Below, piece by piece: positions 22,956 through 34,572 of a stretch of DNA of 64,000 bases (the first letter of the stretch is position 1; each line of letters opens with the position of its first letter). Source of the DNA: Impatiens glandulifera. Its lineage: Eukaryota > Streptophyta > Magnoliopsida > Ericales > Balsaminaceae. The stretch is taken from NCBI RefSeq assembly GCF_907164915.1, contig NC_061869.1, forward strand, positions 15,787,125 through 15,851,124, read 5' to 3'. The notes under the pieces were generated by a model, which had not been told where the DNA came from, did not search any database, and worked only from the letters and a program-made list of their open reading frames with translations. The translations under genes were made by a program, and so were the position numbers.

Positions 22956-25330
22956 TAATCGGGTTTAGCCGAAAACAGATGAATTCGATGCAGTTAGGAA
23001 CCGCGTCTATCGGATGAACGCTCGAATCCCATCCAACGCACGAGAGCACTCTGCATAGCCCGCTGTAGCGGAAGGAAGCGTGGGCCGAGGAGCATCGGAT
23101 CAACTAACGGGACGTCAAACCCGTTAGTCGAAAATGCAAGTGTTTGATGGAACGCTGATGGAACGCCAAACGTGCATCCAAACGACGTCGTTTTGGCCCT
23201 GTTCTTCGTCTTCGTCTTCATCGTGATCGCCGAGCAGATAGGCATGAAGAACACAAATCAATCTTGGCTTTTTGGAATTCACCCATTTGTTGATGGTTTT
23301 GACCCGTTCAAAAGCTAAAATGATCACGCTGAGATCGTGATCATTCTCCCTATGCCCATAGGCCTCATCACGGCCTACTCCAGCGAGTTGACTGAAGAAC
23401 TGCAAAAATACATACCACTAGGCTTTGTGAACTGACCTAGGAAGAGTATGAATACGCCCCTAGAGTGATTTCGAAGTTAACCAACCAACATAGCCCTCTT
23501 AAATCGAAGAAATTCAAAATTCGCCATTAAAGCTTGAAGTTTTCAGATATTTTGAAATTTTTGTTTAAGGCCTAGAAGGTCGCATGTGTGCATCTAGAAA
23601 GCTTTCATAAGGATCAAATAGTGTTCTCCAATCCCTTGTAAGGTTCCAATCATCCTTAAATTCGTATTTACAGTTTGAATTTGGATTTTTATATTTCAAA
23701 TTACAGAAGCTTGTATGCTTATTGTTTATGTGATTTGATAATTGAATATTGATCATAGGATCATTTAGAAAATATTTGGATATGATATAATCGATGAATC
23801 AATCTAATTAAAAAAAACTTAAATTTGAATTTAAAAGAAAAATGAGTTTTTTGTTCTTGGGTTAATTCAATTGAATCACAACCCAGAAAGTTTCCCAACA
23901 TGATTGTAATGATGTTGGACAACTATTTGAATCATGTTTCATTAAAATTAAAATTTTAAAAATAAAATAAATTTTTTGATTTTTGTAGTTAGTCAAAACG
24001 AAAAGTTAGTGTTCTTGTTTTGGTATCAATCAAATATATGTGTTATAAGGAAGCTATGAATAGCTCCTTTCACTTCAAAACAACCTTAAAATCAAAAACT
24101 CAATATTGATAAAAAAAAAATTGTTTTGAACAAATTGATCATCATCCAAGTCGATCCATACCTTGAGATGATGATCAATCTGTTCTTGGGAGCTTTGTGA
24201 AGCTACCCAAGCTCTTGGATCAAAGAATTAGAGCTAAACAATTTAATTATTAAAATTGTGTTCTTGAGGACCGAGGCCCGTGAGCCGAGGACCGAGGATC
24301 CTGTCCTGACCAAAACCAAGGACTAATAAAAATAAACTAAGATCGAGACTTAGGAGTGTTCTTGAGTTAGGAACGAGGCCTATGACCAATGTTATTGAGT
24401 TATGACCGAAAAATCCGACCGAGGATACCTAGGACTGATAGAATTCAGACATAGGACCGAGAGGTCTAACTTAGGATCGAGACTCCATTGACTCGAGACC
24501 GAGAAATCCAATTCTGGGACCGAGAATCCCAGACCCAAGACTGAGCCTCCCGAGACCAAGGACCAAGGAACTTAGCCAAAGATAGCCCTAGACCGAGAGG
24601 TTTATGCACCTCGATAGAAAAACTCAGCCTCAGGCTAGTCCAAGACTAATAGGTTATTACACATAGACCAATAAGATTAGCTAAGGGCCGAGAGTCCTCA
24701 ACACCTCGACCGAGAGCTCCCAAGCCCAGACTAAGTGCCTTTAGACCCCGATCGATAAAACAAGACCCAAGCCTTAGGACTCCGGTCCTAAGGCCTGTTT
24801 GGTTCCACTTTTCAAAATCCAAAATTATTTTTGTAATTTTGGGACTTTAAATCATTTTCTAAAAAAAATACATTTTAAATATTTGGGGATATTTTCTCAA
24901 AAATATTTCAACAAAGGCTTATTTGGTGTTTATTTCTAAACTCCAATGCCTTTAAAAATGACTCTTATTCTTCAGGTTTTTCCACCATAGTTCCGTAATA
25001 GGCACCTTAAATATTGATATTTCAATATTTTAAATAACGCTAAAACCTAGAAGCATTACTATGACCGAAAAAATAATCGGTTACAACTAAAACGTGATAC
25101 AACTGATTTTTAAAAGTCAACTTTATAAATAGAGACCGTCTTCGGACGGATACGGAGGATGAAGCGCGAAAGCGCTTTTCCAAGTATCACCAAACTTCGA
25201 ACCAAAAAAGAAACTCTGGTATAAATTATGTTTGTACACGTATATTTTTTTATTGATTTTTCTAAAATTAATTTACGACTGTCTTCAAATAAATATTTTT
25301 TTTTTAAATTAATTATGTTCAATTAATTTA
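22956..25330 (+). mobile_element. Degenerate LTR-retrotransposon-like region
   Basis: The region is richer in CG than its surroundings and has no intact ORF. 22956-23450 is GC-rich with GACGTCGTTTTGG and CTTCGTCTTCGTCTTCATCG. 24265-24780 is a GACCGAG-rich stretch. 25126-25170 reads TTATAAATAGAGACCGTCTT followed by CGGACGGATACGGAGGATG, which looks like a retroelement core promoter and leader. From general familiarity this layout resembles long Ty3/Gypsy LTRs of some eudicots, but no TG...CA pair or pol block is seen here, so the class and edges are uncertain. Confidence 0.4.
24265..24780. repeat. Degenerate GACCGAG-motif-rich stretch
   Basis: Over about 500 bp the heptamer GACCGAG and close variants (GACCAAG, GATCGAG, GACTGAG) recur at irregular 15-40 bp intervals. 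They are often followed by purine- or TCC-type fillers such as AGGTCT or AATCCC. There is no fixed period, so this is motif expansion rather than a simple tandem array. Confidence 0.75.
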
Positions 25331-25780
25331 AAATCAGATTTCAAATTAAACCATCATTTGATTATAACAAATTCCCAGATGATTAAAATTTGAATAAAAT
25401 TAATTATTCTTACATAATTAATTTAAAGTTGTCAGTAACTGTCAAAATCTTTTAAAAATCATGTTTTATTATAAAAGATGTCTAGTATGCAAACCAATGT
25501 TAAAATCATCAAACCTCGAGTCACCTCGAATCCCCATATATTTTCACGTGTCCTCAAAACACGTGCTAAGTTACGGGAGCGAAATAAGGATTTCCCTTAT
25601 ACATGCGGTCCTTATAATCAAACATTTATCCTAAATACCCTTACATTATTACTATGTTTGACTATTATAATTGTTCTACGTGAACTTTTATGTTGATCCA
25701 TAAAACTCAAACAATTTCTTCTTTTAAATCTTTCTCTAAAATGACAAAAATACGATATAAATCTTGTGTGAATTTTGTAA

Positions 25781-28092
25781 GATCCAATAATGGATCAGAG
25801 TTTACTTTTACACAATTTGGGTATAATACATGATATATCAAATGAATTGTGTCTATACATCACAACAAAATGGTAAGCACCTTCTTCTGGTTCAACAAGC
25901 TCTAATGTTATAATTTAATCTTGACAAATTTCTTTGGACTTTTTCTATCATAAATAATTGGTCATCTTCTATCCTTGATTGGAAAACTCCTTACTAACTC
26001 TTAAATAGACATCTTCTGACTATTCATCCTTACGTGTATTTGAGTATTTATGTTTTGCATCTAACACTTTTCCACGTAAAACCAAATCTGATCTATATGC
26101 TTTTAAATGATCTTTCTTGGATTTAGCCATGGACATAAAGCTTACAAATTATATAGGCTTATTCCAAATTCATTATTACTAATAGAGATGTGGTTTTCCA
26201 TGAGCATATTTTCCCATTTAAAATTCATTCTACATCTTTCACATCTAATGAACATTTATGTTTTATATCTACTTCATTTGATGATCACTCTTCTCCTTAT
26301 TTTAGTTATGTTCCTACTACTGCTAAATTTTCTACTCTATTCCGCCTATTAAACCATTTGTTACTACAACACCTACTACTTCCATACCTTCTATTATACA
26401 ACATGTTCGTAGGCCATCATCTATTCCTTCACACATTGATATGCCTATAATTATACCCTATAGTGCTATACCTCCTATACCCCTTAATAATCATACTATT
26501 GTCATAACTGATATAACTTAAACAAAATATTCTTATTAAAAGTAAACTAGTTTGGATGAAAATTTTTGTCACAATTCTACACATGTTATCCATCTATTAA
26601 ACCTATTATCTCTACACATTTACCTTAGACACACCTTTTAATACATTCATCATGTTTAGATTAGAAATATATATGCTTTTATTGGCATGTCTATCTAACA
26701 TACAAGAACCTAGTTCTTCTTTTCAAGCATCTAAGGATCCTTTCTAGAGGCCGCAATACTTATTTATGAGATAAAAGCCCTCGAATTAAATAATACCTAA
26801 AAATTGTTGAGTTACGGAGCCTACACTTATAATAATCCTAACAAAAATGACATAACTCCATGATGGAAAATAAGTTATTATTCCAGGTGGGTTTATAAGC
26901 TAAAACTTCATCTGAATGGTTCTATGAACAAGTACAAAGCTCGATTGGTGGCTTGGGGCTTTAACTAGAAAGAAGATGTGGATTTTACAGATAGTTTCTC
27001 AATAGTAGGGAAGTTAGTTACAGTTCGTATTCTACTTGCTCTTACAGTTGCAAATTCCTGGTTCTTGTATTCAACTGTATATATAAACAACACATTTCTT
27101 CACGAGATTTTAAAAAAAGATGTATATTTTTTTTGAGAACGCTGGGTTCCGCTGTTCTTATGTAGTGCGACTAATCCCTGCGGGTTAAACACATAGTCCG
27201 CAAACACACTTAACCATTTAACCAGACGCAAAACTTGCGCTCGAACCCTGGACCTCATGGAGGCCTGGGGATATCCACCTCTTATTGTCGCTAGGCTAGA
27301 AGAGGAGATGGGAAGATGTATACTTAACTCCTCCTAGTCCAGGATATGATATTCCTTGTCCTGTTTCAGTTTGGCGCCTTATTAAGAGTCTTTATGGCCT
27401 TAAATGGACCTCATGTCAATGGAATATTGAGTTTTAAGAAGATGGTTTCCTTTAATTTTCTTCAATCCACTAACGATAATTGATTATTCTGAAGTATATT
27501 GATTCTAGGTTTACTTCCCTCTTATTATATGTCAACGATGCCCTTATTTTCGGTAATAATTTTTTCGAAATTCAACACATGAAGGCTTTTCTTCATCGGT
27601 CACCATTAAGGACTTAGGCGAGGCTAAGTACTTTCTTGGCATTGAAATAACCCGAACTCCTATTAGAACTCTATCAACCAATGCAAATATATATGGCATC
27701 CAAAGTTTCTGAACTCTAGTATATATTAGTTATTTTTTATACTACCCCAATAAATATAATCAATCTAATATATATTATCTTTATATTATATCTTCAATAT
27801 ATTAGATTGATTATATTTATTACTACTGTTTCTACACTTATTCCATTTTTTTGTGATAACAAAGCCCAACTTTATATTACGACTAATCTGATATTCCACA
27901 AGCGTACAAAAGCATTTGGACATCGATTGCCACCTGCACAAAATAAATATAAGGAGTTAATTCTTCCTTAGCATTAGCATGTGAGTTCCGAAAGTCAAAT
28001 GACTGATATTTTTACGAAAGCTCTTGATCTCCCTAAGTTTCATTCTCTCCGTCTCAAGTTGGGCATTCTAGATATTCACCTCGCTCCAACTT
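25781..28092 (+). pseudogene. Copia gag-pol remnant: integrase end, RT, RNase H end
   Basis: Integrase traces start near 25781 (NNGSEF-like) and the integrase C-terminal/linker is readable at 26107-26450 in two frames. RT runs from about 26880 (VYKLKLHLNGSMNKYKARLV) through VNDALIFG near 27530, a changed YVDD box with Asn in place of the first Asp. The RNase H tail ends near 28092 with ADIFTKALDLPKFHSL-like spacing. A SINE splits the RT at 27127-27312. Frameshifts and stops are frequent. No 5' LTR was recognised, so the left part is lost. Confidence 0.85.
27127..27312 (-). mobile_element. tRNA-derived SINE, complete, with 10-bp target duplication
   Basis: AAGATGTATA occurs at 27117-27126 and again at 27313-27322, flanking a 186-bp insert that interrupts Copia RT codons. 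The plus strand begins with eight Ts, so the element is a minus-strand copy with a poly(A) tail. On the minus strand an RNA polymerase III A-box-like TAGCCTAGCGAC (27299-27288) is followed about 40 bases later by a B-box-like GGGTTCGAGC (27248-27239). This is the arrangement of tRNA-derived SINEs. The 3' body includes the GGATTAGTCGCACTACATAA block. I cannot name the family without a database. Confidence 0.9.
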
Positions 28093-28174
28093 AACGGAGG
28101 TTGAAAAGCTAATCACAGTATCACCCAACGCTCATCTACGTGGCACAAGTTGGGCATTTTTTATATAATAGAAT

Positions 28175-29131
28175 TGTTAGAGTATAATATATTAAATTTG
28201 TAAGATATTATCATAATTTTATAAATTGTGATAATATCAATATTATATTATATAGTTTCCTTATATGTCAATTATAATGTCTATATAATAGACATAATAT
28301 ATGTAACCATGAATAACAATTCAATACAATATTTCTCTCTTTAGTTTAACATGGTATCAGAGCCTTATTATTGTTCTTGAGTTTAACATGGTATTAGGAG
28401 CTTTGTTATTGTTCTTGAGTCAATCAAGTGATAGTCTTCCGCTGCCTTCGTCAATGGTTACCTTAGTCATTGATGGAGGGCTTTAATCATTTATTATTAA
28501 TATTTGTTATGTTGGTGTTCTTAAGTAACTTATCTGGGGTCTTGGATTTTGTTTGAGTGAATTTGTTGTCGTCTAGTTGGATTGATGATTTTAGTAGTTT
28601 GATTGGTCTTTGTTTGATTGGTTTTGTTGTTTTGTTGAGTAAAGGGAGTTGAATTTGGTTTGGGTTTACCCTAAGTTTGTAATGTTTAGTTTGATTGGTT
28701 TTGGTTTGGTTTGGTTGTTGTGGGTTGTTGATTTCAGTTTGGTTTTTTGGTTTTGGTTTGGTTGTTAATTTTGGTTGGTCTGAATCGAAGAAGAGCTATT
28801 TTTTTGGTGGATGGTCAATGGATTGGGCAAAAGAGAAGAGAAGGAAGAGAAGAAGATTAAGAATGCTACGTAACTTCTTATTGTTCACGCTTTCGTTTTC
28901 TGATTGTCAAACTCTCAATGCTTATTGTTGTTGCATTGTGAGTTTGAGTGGGGATGTTAGAGTATAATATATTATATTGTAAGATATTATCACAATATTA
29001 TAAATTGTGATAATATCAATATTATATTATTTAGTTTCCTTATATGTCAATTATAATGTCTATATAATATACATAATCTTTGTAACCATGAATAACGAAT
29101 TTAATACAATCTTTCTCTATTTAGTTTAACA
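28175..29131 (+). mobile_element. TRIM (terminal-repeat retrotransposon in miniature), 957 bp
   Basis: Two 177-bp LTRs (28175-28351 and 28955-29131) start TGTTAGAGTATAATATATT and end TTTAGTTTAACA. By eye they are about 93% identical. AGAAT flanks both sides (28170-28174 and 29132-29136). A perfect initiator-tRNA-Met primer site follows the first LTR, and GAGTGGGGA (28946-28954) directly precedes the second as polypurine tract. The 603-bp interior is T/G-rich and has no gag or pol similarity; an open frame of 90 codons there lacks any family signature. Such elements are non-autonomous and use proteins of full-length relatives. Confidence 0.93.
28352..28364 (+). other. Primer-binding site of the TRIM
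   Basis: TGGTATCAGAGCC is an exact match to the plant retroelement initiator-tRNA-Met site and starts immediately after the LTR. A second, degraded copy (TGGTATTAGGAGC) occurs about 37 bases later in a short tandem duplication that also repeats TTATTGTTCTTGAG. Confidence 0.95.
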
Positions 29132-29284
29132 AGAATTTTGAAGTACATATGGTCGTTAGCCGTATACATTCATTTCTAAATTTTTCTAATTTGGATTTTT
29201 ATATGTAAATACAATATTAGTCCTAGGAGGTATATAAATAAAGGTTAATGCAGACAAATAATTTCCTATAAGCTCTCTCTTCTT

Positions 29285-29552
29285 TGTTGGTTTTGATTAT
29301 TAGATCTTCTAAGAACAGTTATATAGAAATAAAATTATGAAAAATACTAGGAAGGACAATAATATTTGTTAAAGAGGAAAAATCTTAAGATTCTCAAGTG
29401 TTTTATATAACATTTACAAATAACCCTTATAAAGGAGAAATTAGCTTAGAAATCTGAAATTACTTATTCGTATAGGCTCAAGTCCGTTAATAATTAAATA
29501 AGACCTAATTGTATAAAAAAAATTAAAACAAACAACTCACAATTTACTAACA
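29285..29552 (-). repeat. Candidate LTR of the adjacent minus-strand Copia fragment
   Basis: Plus-strand bounds are TGTTGGTTTTG and AATTTACTAACA. On the minus strand it follows the RNase H end at 29554 and contains CCTTTATAAGGG and GTTATATAAAACAC, which are TATA-like. The partner LTR is absent, so the assignment is tentative. Confidence 0.5.
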
Positions 29553-29553
29553 A

Positions 29554-29800
29554 TCAATGTTTAAACTCACGATCTCTCCCGTAAGCTTGATTTGGTTCGA
29601 GATTCTTCACGCTGAGCAGCTCTCGCATCTCCGCAAATTTGACTCTTGATGGCGCATTGGTGAGAATATTTGTACGTTGCTCTCTAGTGCTAATGAACTC
29701 TACAATGATCTGTCGGTTCTCGACACATTCACTGATGAAGTGTAACCGAGTGTAGATGTATTTATTGCATCCATGAAATACTGGGTTCTTCATTAATACT
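29554..29800 (-). pseudogene. Copia RNase H C-terminal fragment
   Basis: Minus-strand translation gives KNPVFHGCNKYIYTRLHFI, then ECVENRQIIVEFIS and QRTNILTNAPSRVKFAEMRE. This is the C-terminal end of Copia RNase H with the expected stop at 29554-29556. It is joined in frame to LINE sequence at about 29795-29815, producing one 135-codon open frame that mixes two element classes. Confidence 0.82.
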
Positions 29801-30965
29801 ATATTTAGACATAATCTTGTAAAAGGATGAACAAGACTAGTAGGTCTAAAACTTTTCATATCAATAGTCCTAGGAGCTTTGTTAATAAGGAAGATTAGCG
29901 AAGAGTTCCAACACTTGTCAAATGATGAGAATTGATAAAACAAATGTTCGATCACTTTCATGATATCATTTTTGAGGAAAACCGCATATTTTTGAAGAAT
30001 GCCAAAGTAAATCTATCACTTCTTAGGGCCTTATCACTCCCACAGCCCATTACCATTGCATCCACTTCTTTTTTCGTGAAACGAGCTTCTAATGCGCACT
30101 TTTTCTCCACACTAATATCAACAAAATTCATGTCATCCAACTGTAGTCTAACCATATGTGGTTTCTTAATCAAATTTTTAAAGAATTTCACAATACTATT
30201 TGAAATTGCAGGCTCATAATCATGAAAAACACCCTACACCGAAATTGAGTTAATTGCATTGTTCTTAGCCTACGCCTTCGAGACCCTATGATTTTTTTAT
30301 GTTTTAATCCTTAGCTCTCAACCAAGTAGTCTTGCTATGTTGCCTAGCTCCAATCTCTTTTTCTGTACATAGATCAAGAAGATTACTAACTAGTAATATA
30401 CGAGAGTTAACTTCTTCCACCAAAAGATCACAAACCTCTTCCACCTCAATAATAACATTCATTTTATTACATAAATCATCAACATTTGCATAAAACATTT
30501 CACGTTCAACCACATGCCAACTTTTTAGTAACTTGCATAAGTTTTTTAAATTCATAAAAAGTTTTGATGATGCCAAACCCGAAGGAACTTGAGACCCCCA
30601 CCATTATTGCACATGCAACACAAAGTCGTACTTGATTAGTTATTTATTCTCGAACAAAGAGCGAAACAACTTATCCACTACCCTACGCTCTAGTACAATA
30701 GGTTGATGATCCGATCAACTCCACAGAAGGATCTTTTAAAAAATATTAGTCACCCTCCGAAATATCGACTCACTAACCAAAACTTGTCAATGCGAGACTA
30801 AGAAAATCCACTATTACCATTGCCTCTTTTGAACGTGTATCGTCATTCTTTAAGTGACAATCCACGAACTCAAGATTCTCAATAGTATTAGAGAACTCTC
30901 TCATTTGACTAGTCAATCTTCTAGCATCCTTTCTTTCTAACGAATCTCTCACCTCGTTCATATCA
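29801..30965 (-). pseudogene. L1-type LINE fragment: endonuclease end to RT start
   Basis: Read right to left: 30773-30961 has MREFSNTIENLEFVDCHLKN, matching the late endonuclease block of plant L1 elements. 30304-30576 matches the linker (LLKSWHVVEREMF, ARQHSKTTWLRAKD). 29958-30191 has the pre-RT block (LEARFTKKEVDAMVMGCGSD), and 29850-29961 begins RT (INKAPRTIDMKSFRPTSLV). The frames are broken between blocks. The catalytic RT part is replaced by the Copia fragment. Confidence 0.85.
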
Positions 30966-31194
30966 CTAGTAAAGATGATTGAAAAATCTCATAGACTAAT
31001 CACTCTTATAATAAAATACTGAGACATGAGAGCATAAACAACAATAATAAAAACATATTAATAATATTAATTCTCTCTTAATAATTTAAAATAACAAAAA
31101 AACACTAAGGTTTAGTTGAAAATGTGTTTTATAGTGTTATAACTTCTAAGAGTTATCCTAGCTCAAGGGCTAGCTAGACTTACTTAAAGGTATT

Positions 31195-31390
31195 AATATT
31201 TGGTCTGAACTGAATATCCGACCGAATTTGAATTCATCGAAGTTGAATTCACCAAATTTGAATAAATCGATTTCGAATTTTATTTTCGGTTTTTGAATTC
31301 AATTTCAAACCAATTAGAATTCAAATATGGGTTTCGAATTAATTTTTGAGTTGGATTTCAACTCGAAAACCAAACTGAAAACCGAATTAT
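31195..31390. repeat. GAATTC/TTCGAA-rich low-complexity stretch
   Basis: About 200 bp is built from variants of CGAATTTGAATTC, TTCGGTTTTTGAATTC and CTCGAAAACC on both strands. The style resembles subterminal repeats of hAT-type elements (compare 36589-36800), but no terminal repeat or target duplication was found. Confidence 0.45.
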
Positions 31391-31731
31391 TTTTTATTAT
31401 TTATTTGATTATATATTATATAATTTATTACATATAATATATAATAATTCATCTATCATCTATATTCTCTAATTCCTAACCAAATTATTCTTCAACTGCT
31501 CACCTCTCTCTATTCTCTTAACCTAATCAAAAAATCTCTCAGCCTACAATCGCCACCTCCCCTCCCATCTTTATTCTTAGATAATTCCTTCATGATTCAG
31601 TTGTTTACCTCCCGTTTTGCCGCTTATCTTAGGAATGAGACTATTAATCTTTCTAATCTCGTTAATTCTATAACTTTAATTTATCAATCTCGTTATCTCT
31701 GATGTTTCTTATTTTTCAATAATGAATTTTT
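31391..31731. other. Intergenic DNA
   Basis: AT-rich then C/T-rich sequence with no recognised gene or repeat. Confidence 0.55.
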
Positions 31732-32260
31732 GAAGGATAAGATTTGATGGAATATGTGAATTCGAATTAGATGGATGAAGGAATGGTGATTTAAATTTTT
31801 GAAGGATAAGATTTGATGGAATATGTGAATTCGAATTAGATGGATGAAGGAATGGTGATTTGAATATCGTTAACAATAGAATCCTTAAAGGATAATATAT
31901 GGTGGTATATGTGAGTTGAATGTCATTAATACTAGAAATCCTTAAAAGATAAGATATGATATGGGAAGAAAGAATAGTGGATTGAATGTTGTTAATAATA
32001 GAAACTCTTAAAGGATAAGATACGATGGAATATTTGAAAAATCTTCAAAGGATAAAATATGATGGAATGTGAGAATTCAAATTAGAGGGATGAAATAATG
32101 GTGGTGTGAGAATTCAAATTAGAGGGATGAAATAATGGTGGTTCGAATGTCGTTAATAATTGAATAATAATATATGATGGTATATGTGAGTATTCGAATA
32201 TGAGGGAAAGAGAAATAGTGGTTCCTAATGTCATTTTGAAGGAATCTATGTATTTGGGAG
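31732..32260. repeat. Degenerate minisatellite
   Basis: The first two units are nearly identical and 69 bp apart (31732 and 31801), starting GAAGGATAAGATTTGATGGA and running through GAATTCGAATTAGATGGATG. Further right the same words (AAAGGATAAGATATGATGG, GAATTCAAATTAGAGGGATG, GAATGTCGTTAATAATAG) recur in shuffled, shorter units. One segment, GTGAGAATTCAAATTAGAGG, is duplicated with a 37-bp period (32069 and 32106). Confidence 0.88.
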
Positions 32261-34200
32261 GGTAAAATTCTTCATGAATAAGATTCTTCTTAAATTAAGT
32301 ACATTTCATCATATTTTTAATATATAATTTATGCATATTTTACTATTAATTTGATAAATTTATAGGATAATTTGAAAATATCAATTAAAAGATTTAACGG
32401 AAAAAATAATAAACACATTCAAAATTAGGTAAAATAAATATTAATTTACTTATTTTAAATTTTGACATTCTTAATTTTTCCAATAAATGGAACCATATAA
32501 ATTTTATGTGACTATTATTTTATTTCCATTTGACTATCACTTTTTTACTATCAATTTTTTTTTCAGATTAATTTTAAATGGTTAATTAAAAGATTAGAGA
32601 ATTAATATTATAAATGTATCCAAAATGAGATAAAATATTTATTTATGTACTATAAACTTTGACATATTTATATTTTTCAACAAAATAATATAGTTTAAAT
32701 GACAGATAAAATATTTATTTATTTGTATGTTTTTTTGTTTGTTTATTATAATTAATCAATTATATGATTTGTTTTTCTATTTTATTTAATTATTTAATCA
32801 TATAATATTTATTAATTTAATTTAATATTTAGTAAATAATTTTTTAAACATGTGATCTTGTTAATTAATTTTAAATTGAAAAGATATTTTTAAAAATATA
32901 ATATAAAGTATAGATATTTTGCATTATGATTATTTGATTAATATCATACTTTACAAAAAGATAAAATTGAGAAAAATATACTCTACAATGAATGGTTACT
33001 TTGTTATCTCTAAACCCTCCCTAATTTTGCCTACATATCGATTGAGAAGTCCCTCGATGTTGAACCTTTTGAGAAATTAAGGGTTTGAAATCGCTCATTG
33101 TATTCAATATAAATCCATAACAATTTGCAATTATGTAAGACGGTTTTGGTGTTTTATCATTCAATTTCTAACTCGTGCCTCGAGAATTCCTAAAGTTGTA
33201 TTAGTGTTAGTTAACAAGAAATAATCTGAAACACTTTTTATAAATTGAAAAATAACTAGTTCTACCTAAGTTGACTGAACAAAAAGAACTATTAAGTTAA
33301 AAAGAAAAAAATGAACTTTATTTCCTTCAATAAGAAACCTATTTTGTAATACTTATCACTTCATTTGATGCACGTGATTGAAAATTTGTGTTTTGTTTCT
33401 TAAAAATAATGTTAATTAGTAATATAGACGACTGGATTGGGTTTTAGAGGTGGCAACTTGTCACTAAATTAGGATATTATTTGATATTTAAGTTGGGAGA
33501 TAAGGGAAAACAAATTAGAAGTGGTTAACAAGATATTATTTTAAATTAAACATAAAAATATTACTTATTATATGTCTTAAAACTATTTTTTAAATATAGG
33601 ATACGAGCCTAAATGACCCCAACTTTTACTTGAGACGTTTTTATTAAAAACAAATTTACACATAAAAAAATGTTGTTAAATGAGTTGTAAAATAGTACTT
33701 TATGCATAATCTCCGAGAATTTACCCTAATTTTGCAGATAAATTGTTATGCTACAATATCCATTGCATTTGTGTAGCTGCAAAATCAATTGCTTGGAGAT
33801 ATGTAATTTTATACTCTTTAGCCACCCTTGAACATGACAAGTTCAATCTTCTAGGTTCCCAGAAACTGATATTTGAAAGTTAAGTTGAAAATTGAACATG
33901 GGAAAATGTTCAAGGGCTAAATAAAAAAACAATTTTAAAGTATATACAAATAAAATACATTTTAGATACAAATGAATTATAATCGAGGCAAAAAGTTCAA
34001 CCCCTAATAAAGAGAAATGAAGACTATCTATATGGTGATATTAACAATATTGGTAGGCATAAGAGAAAATGCAATTTTAAGTAGACTCGATTTCTTAAAA
34101 AAAAAAAAATTGAGATGGAATAATGACTTATATTATATGTGATTTAATTAATGTTAATTCTATTAATTTTCACATTTCATTTGAAAATATTTTTGAAAGT
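32261..34200. other. AT-rich intergenic DNA
   Basis: Nearly 2 kb of AT-rich sequence. I found no coding block, LTR, terminal repeat or structural RNA that I can support. Confidence 0.55.
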
Positions 34201-34204
34201 TGGC

Positions 34205-34560
34205 TTTAAGTTTGATTTTAGCCATGAAAATATTAATAAAGTTATAATATAGGTTATTAATTATGTTTTAAAATATTATCTTATTTAAATTAATATTTGA
34301 CTTAGATACATAACAAATAAAATGTTTATAGATAATATTTATAATATTTGGTTTTGATAAAAAAAAATTTATAACTATTTGATGTTACCACTAATACAAG
34401 AATAATATTTTAGTTTGAGTTTAGCCATGAAAATATTAATAAATTAATAATATAGGGTACTAAGTTATGTTCTAAAATATATCTTATTCAAATTAATATT
34501 TGAGTTAGATACATAAAAAAAAATGTTTAAAGATAATTTTTGTAATCTTTGGTTTTGATA
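34205..34560. repeat. Direct duplication, period about 203 bp
   Basis: GCCATGAAAATATTAATAAA occurs at 34221 and 34424. The following about 130 bp, through GATACATAA, an A-rich run and TTTGGTTTTGATAAAAA, repeats in order. The second copy runs directly into the AT microsatellite. Confidence 0.85.
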
Positions 34561-34564
34561 AAAA

Positions 34565-34572
<8 letters not shown>

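Larger units (their letters stand above)
28102..29284 (+). repeat. Probable 3' LTR of the Copia remnant, interrupted by a TRIM
   Basis: After the RNase H end comes a purine-rich ACGGAGG, then TGAAAAGCTAATCACAG starts the candidate LTR. With 28175-29131 removed and one target copy kept, it continues at 29137 and includes GGTATATAAATAAAGG near 29230 as a TATA box. The right end is not clearly marked; 29284 is an upper limit. Confidence 0.5.

Noticed and set aside
22994..23405. Two overlapping minus-strand frames (86 and 93 codons)
   Set aside because: They lie in the CG-richer degenerate retroelement region, where stop codons are rarer, and show no domain.
27239..27299. tRNA gene on the minus strand
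   Set aside because: A and B boxes are present, but there is no acceptor stem or anticodon arm pairing, and the 10-bp target duplication and poly(A) mark a SINE.
28695..28967. 90-codon open frame inside the TRIM
   Set aside because: Low-complexity T/G-rich sequence gives a Gly/Phe/Trp-rich translation and the frame runs into the LTR; no homology recognised.
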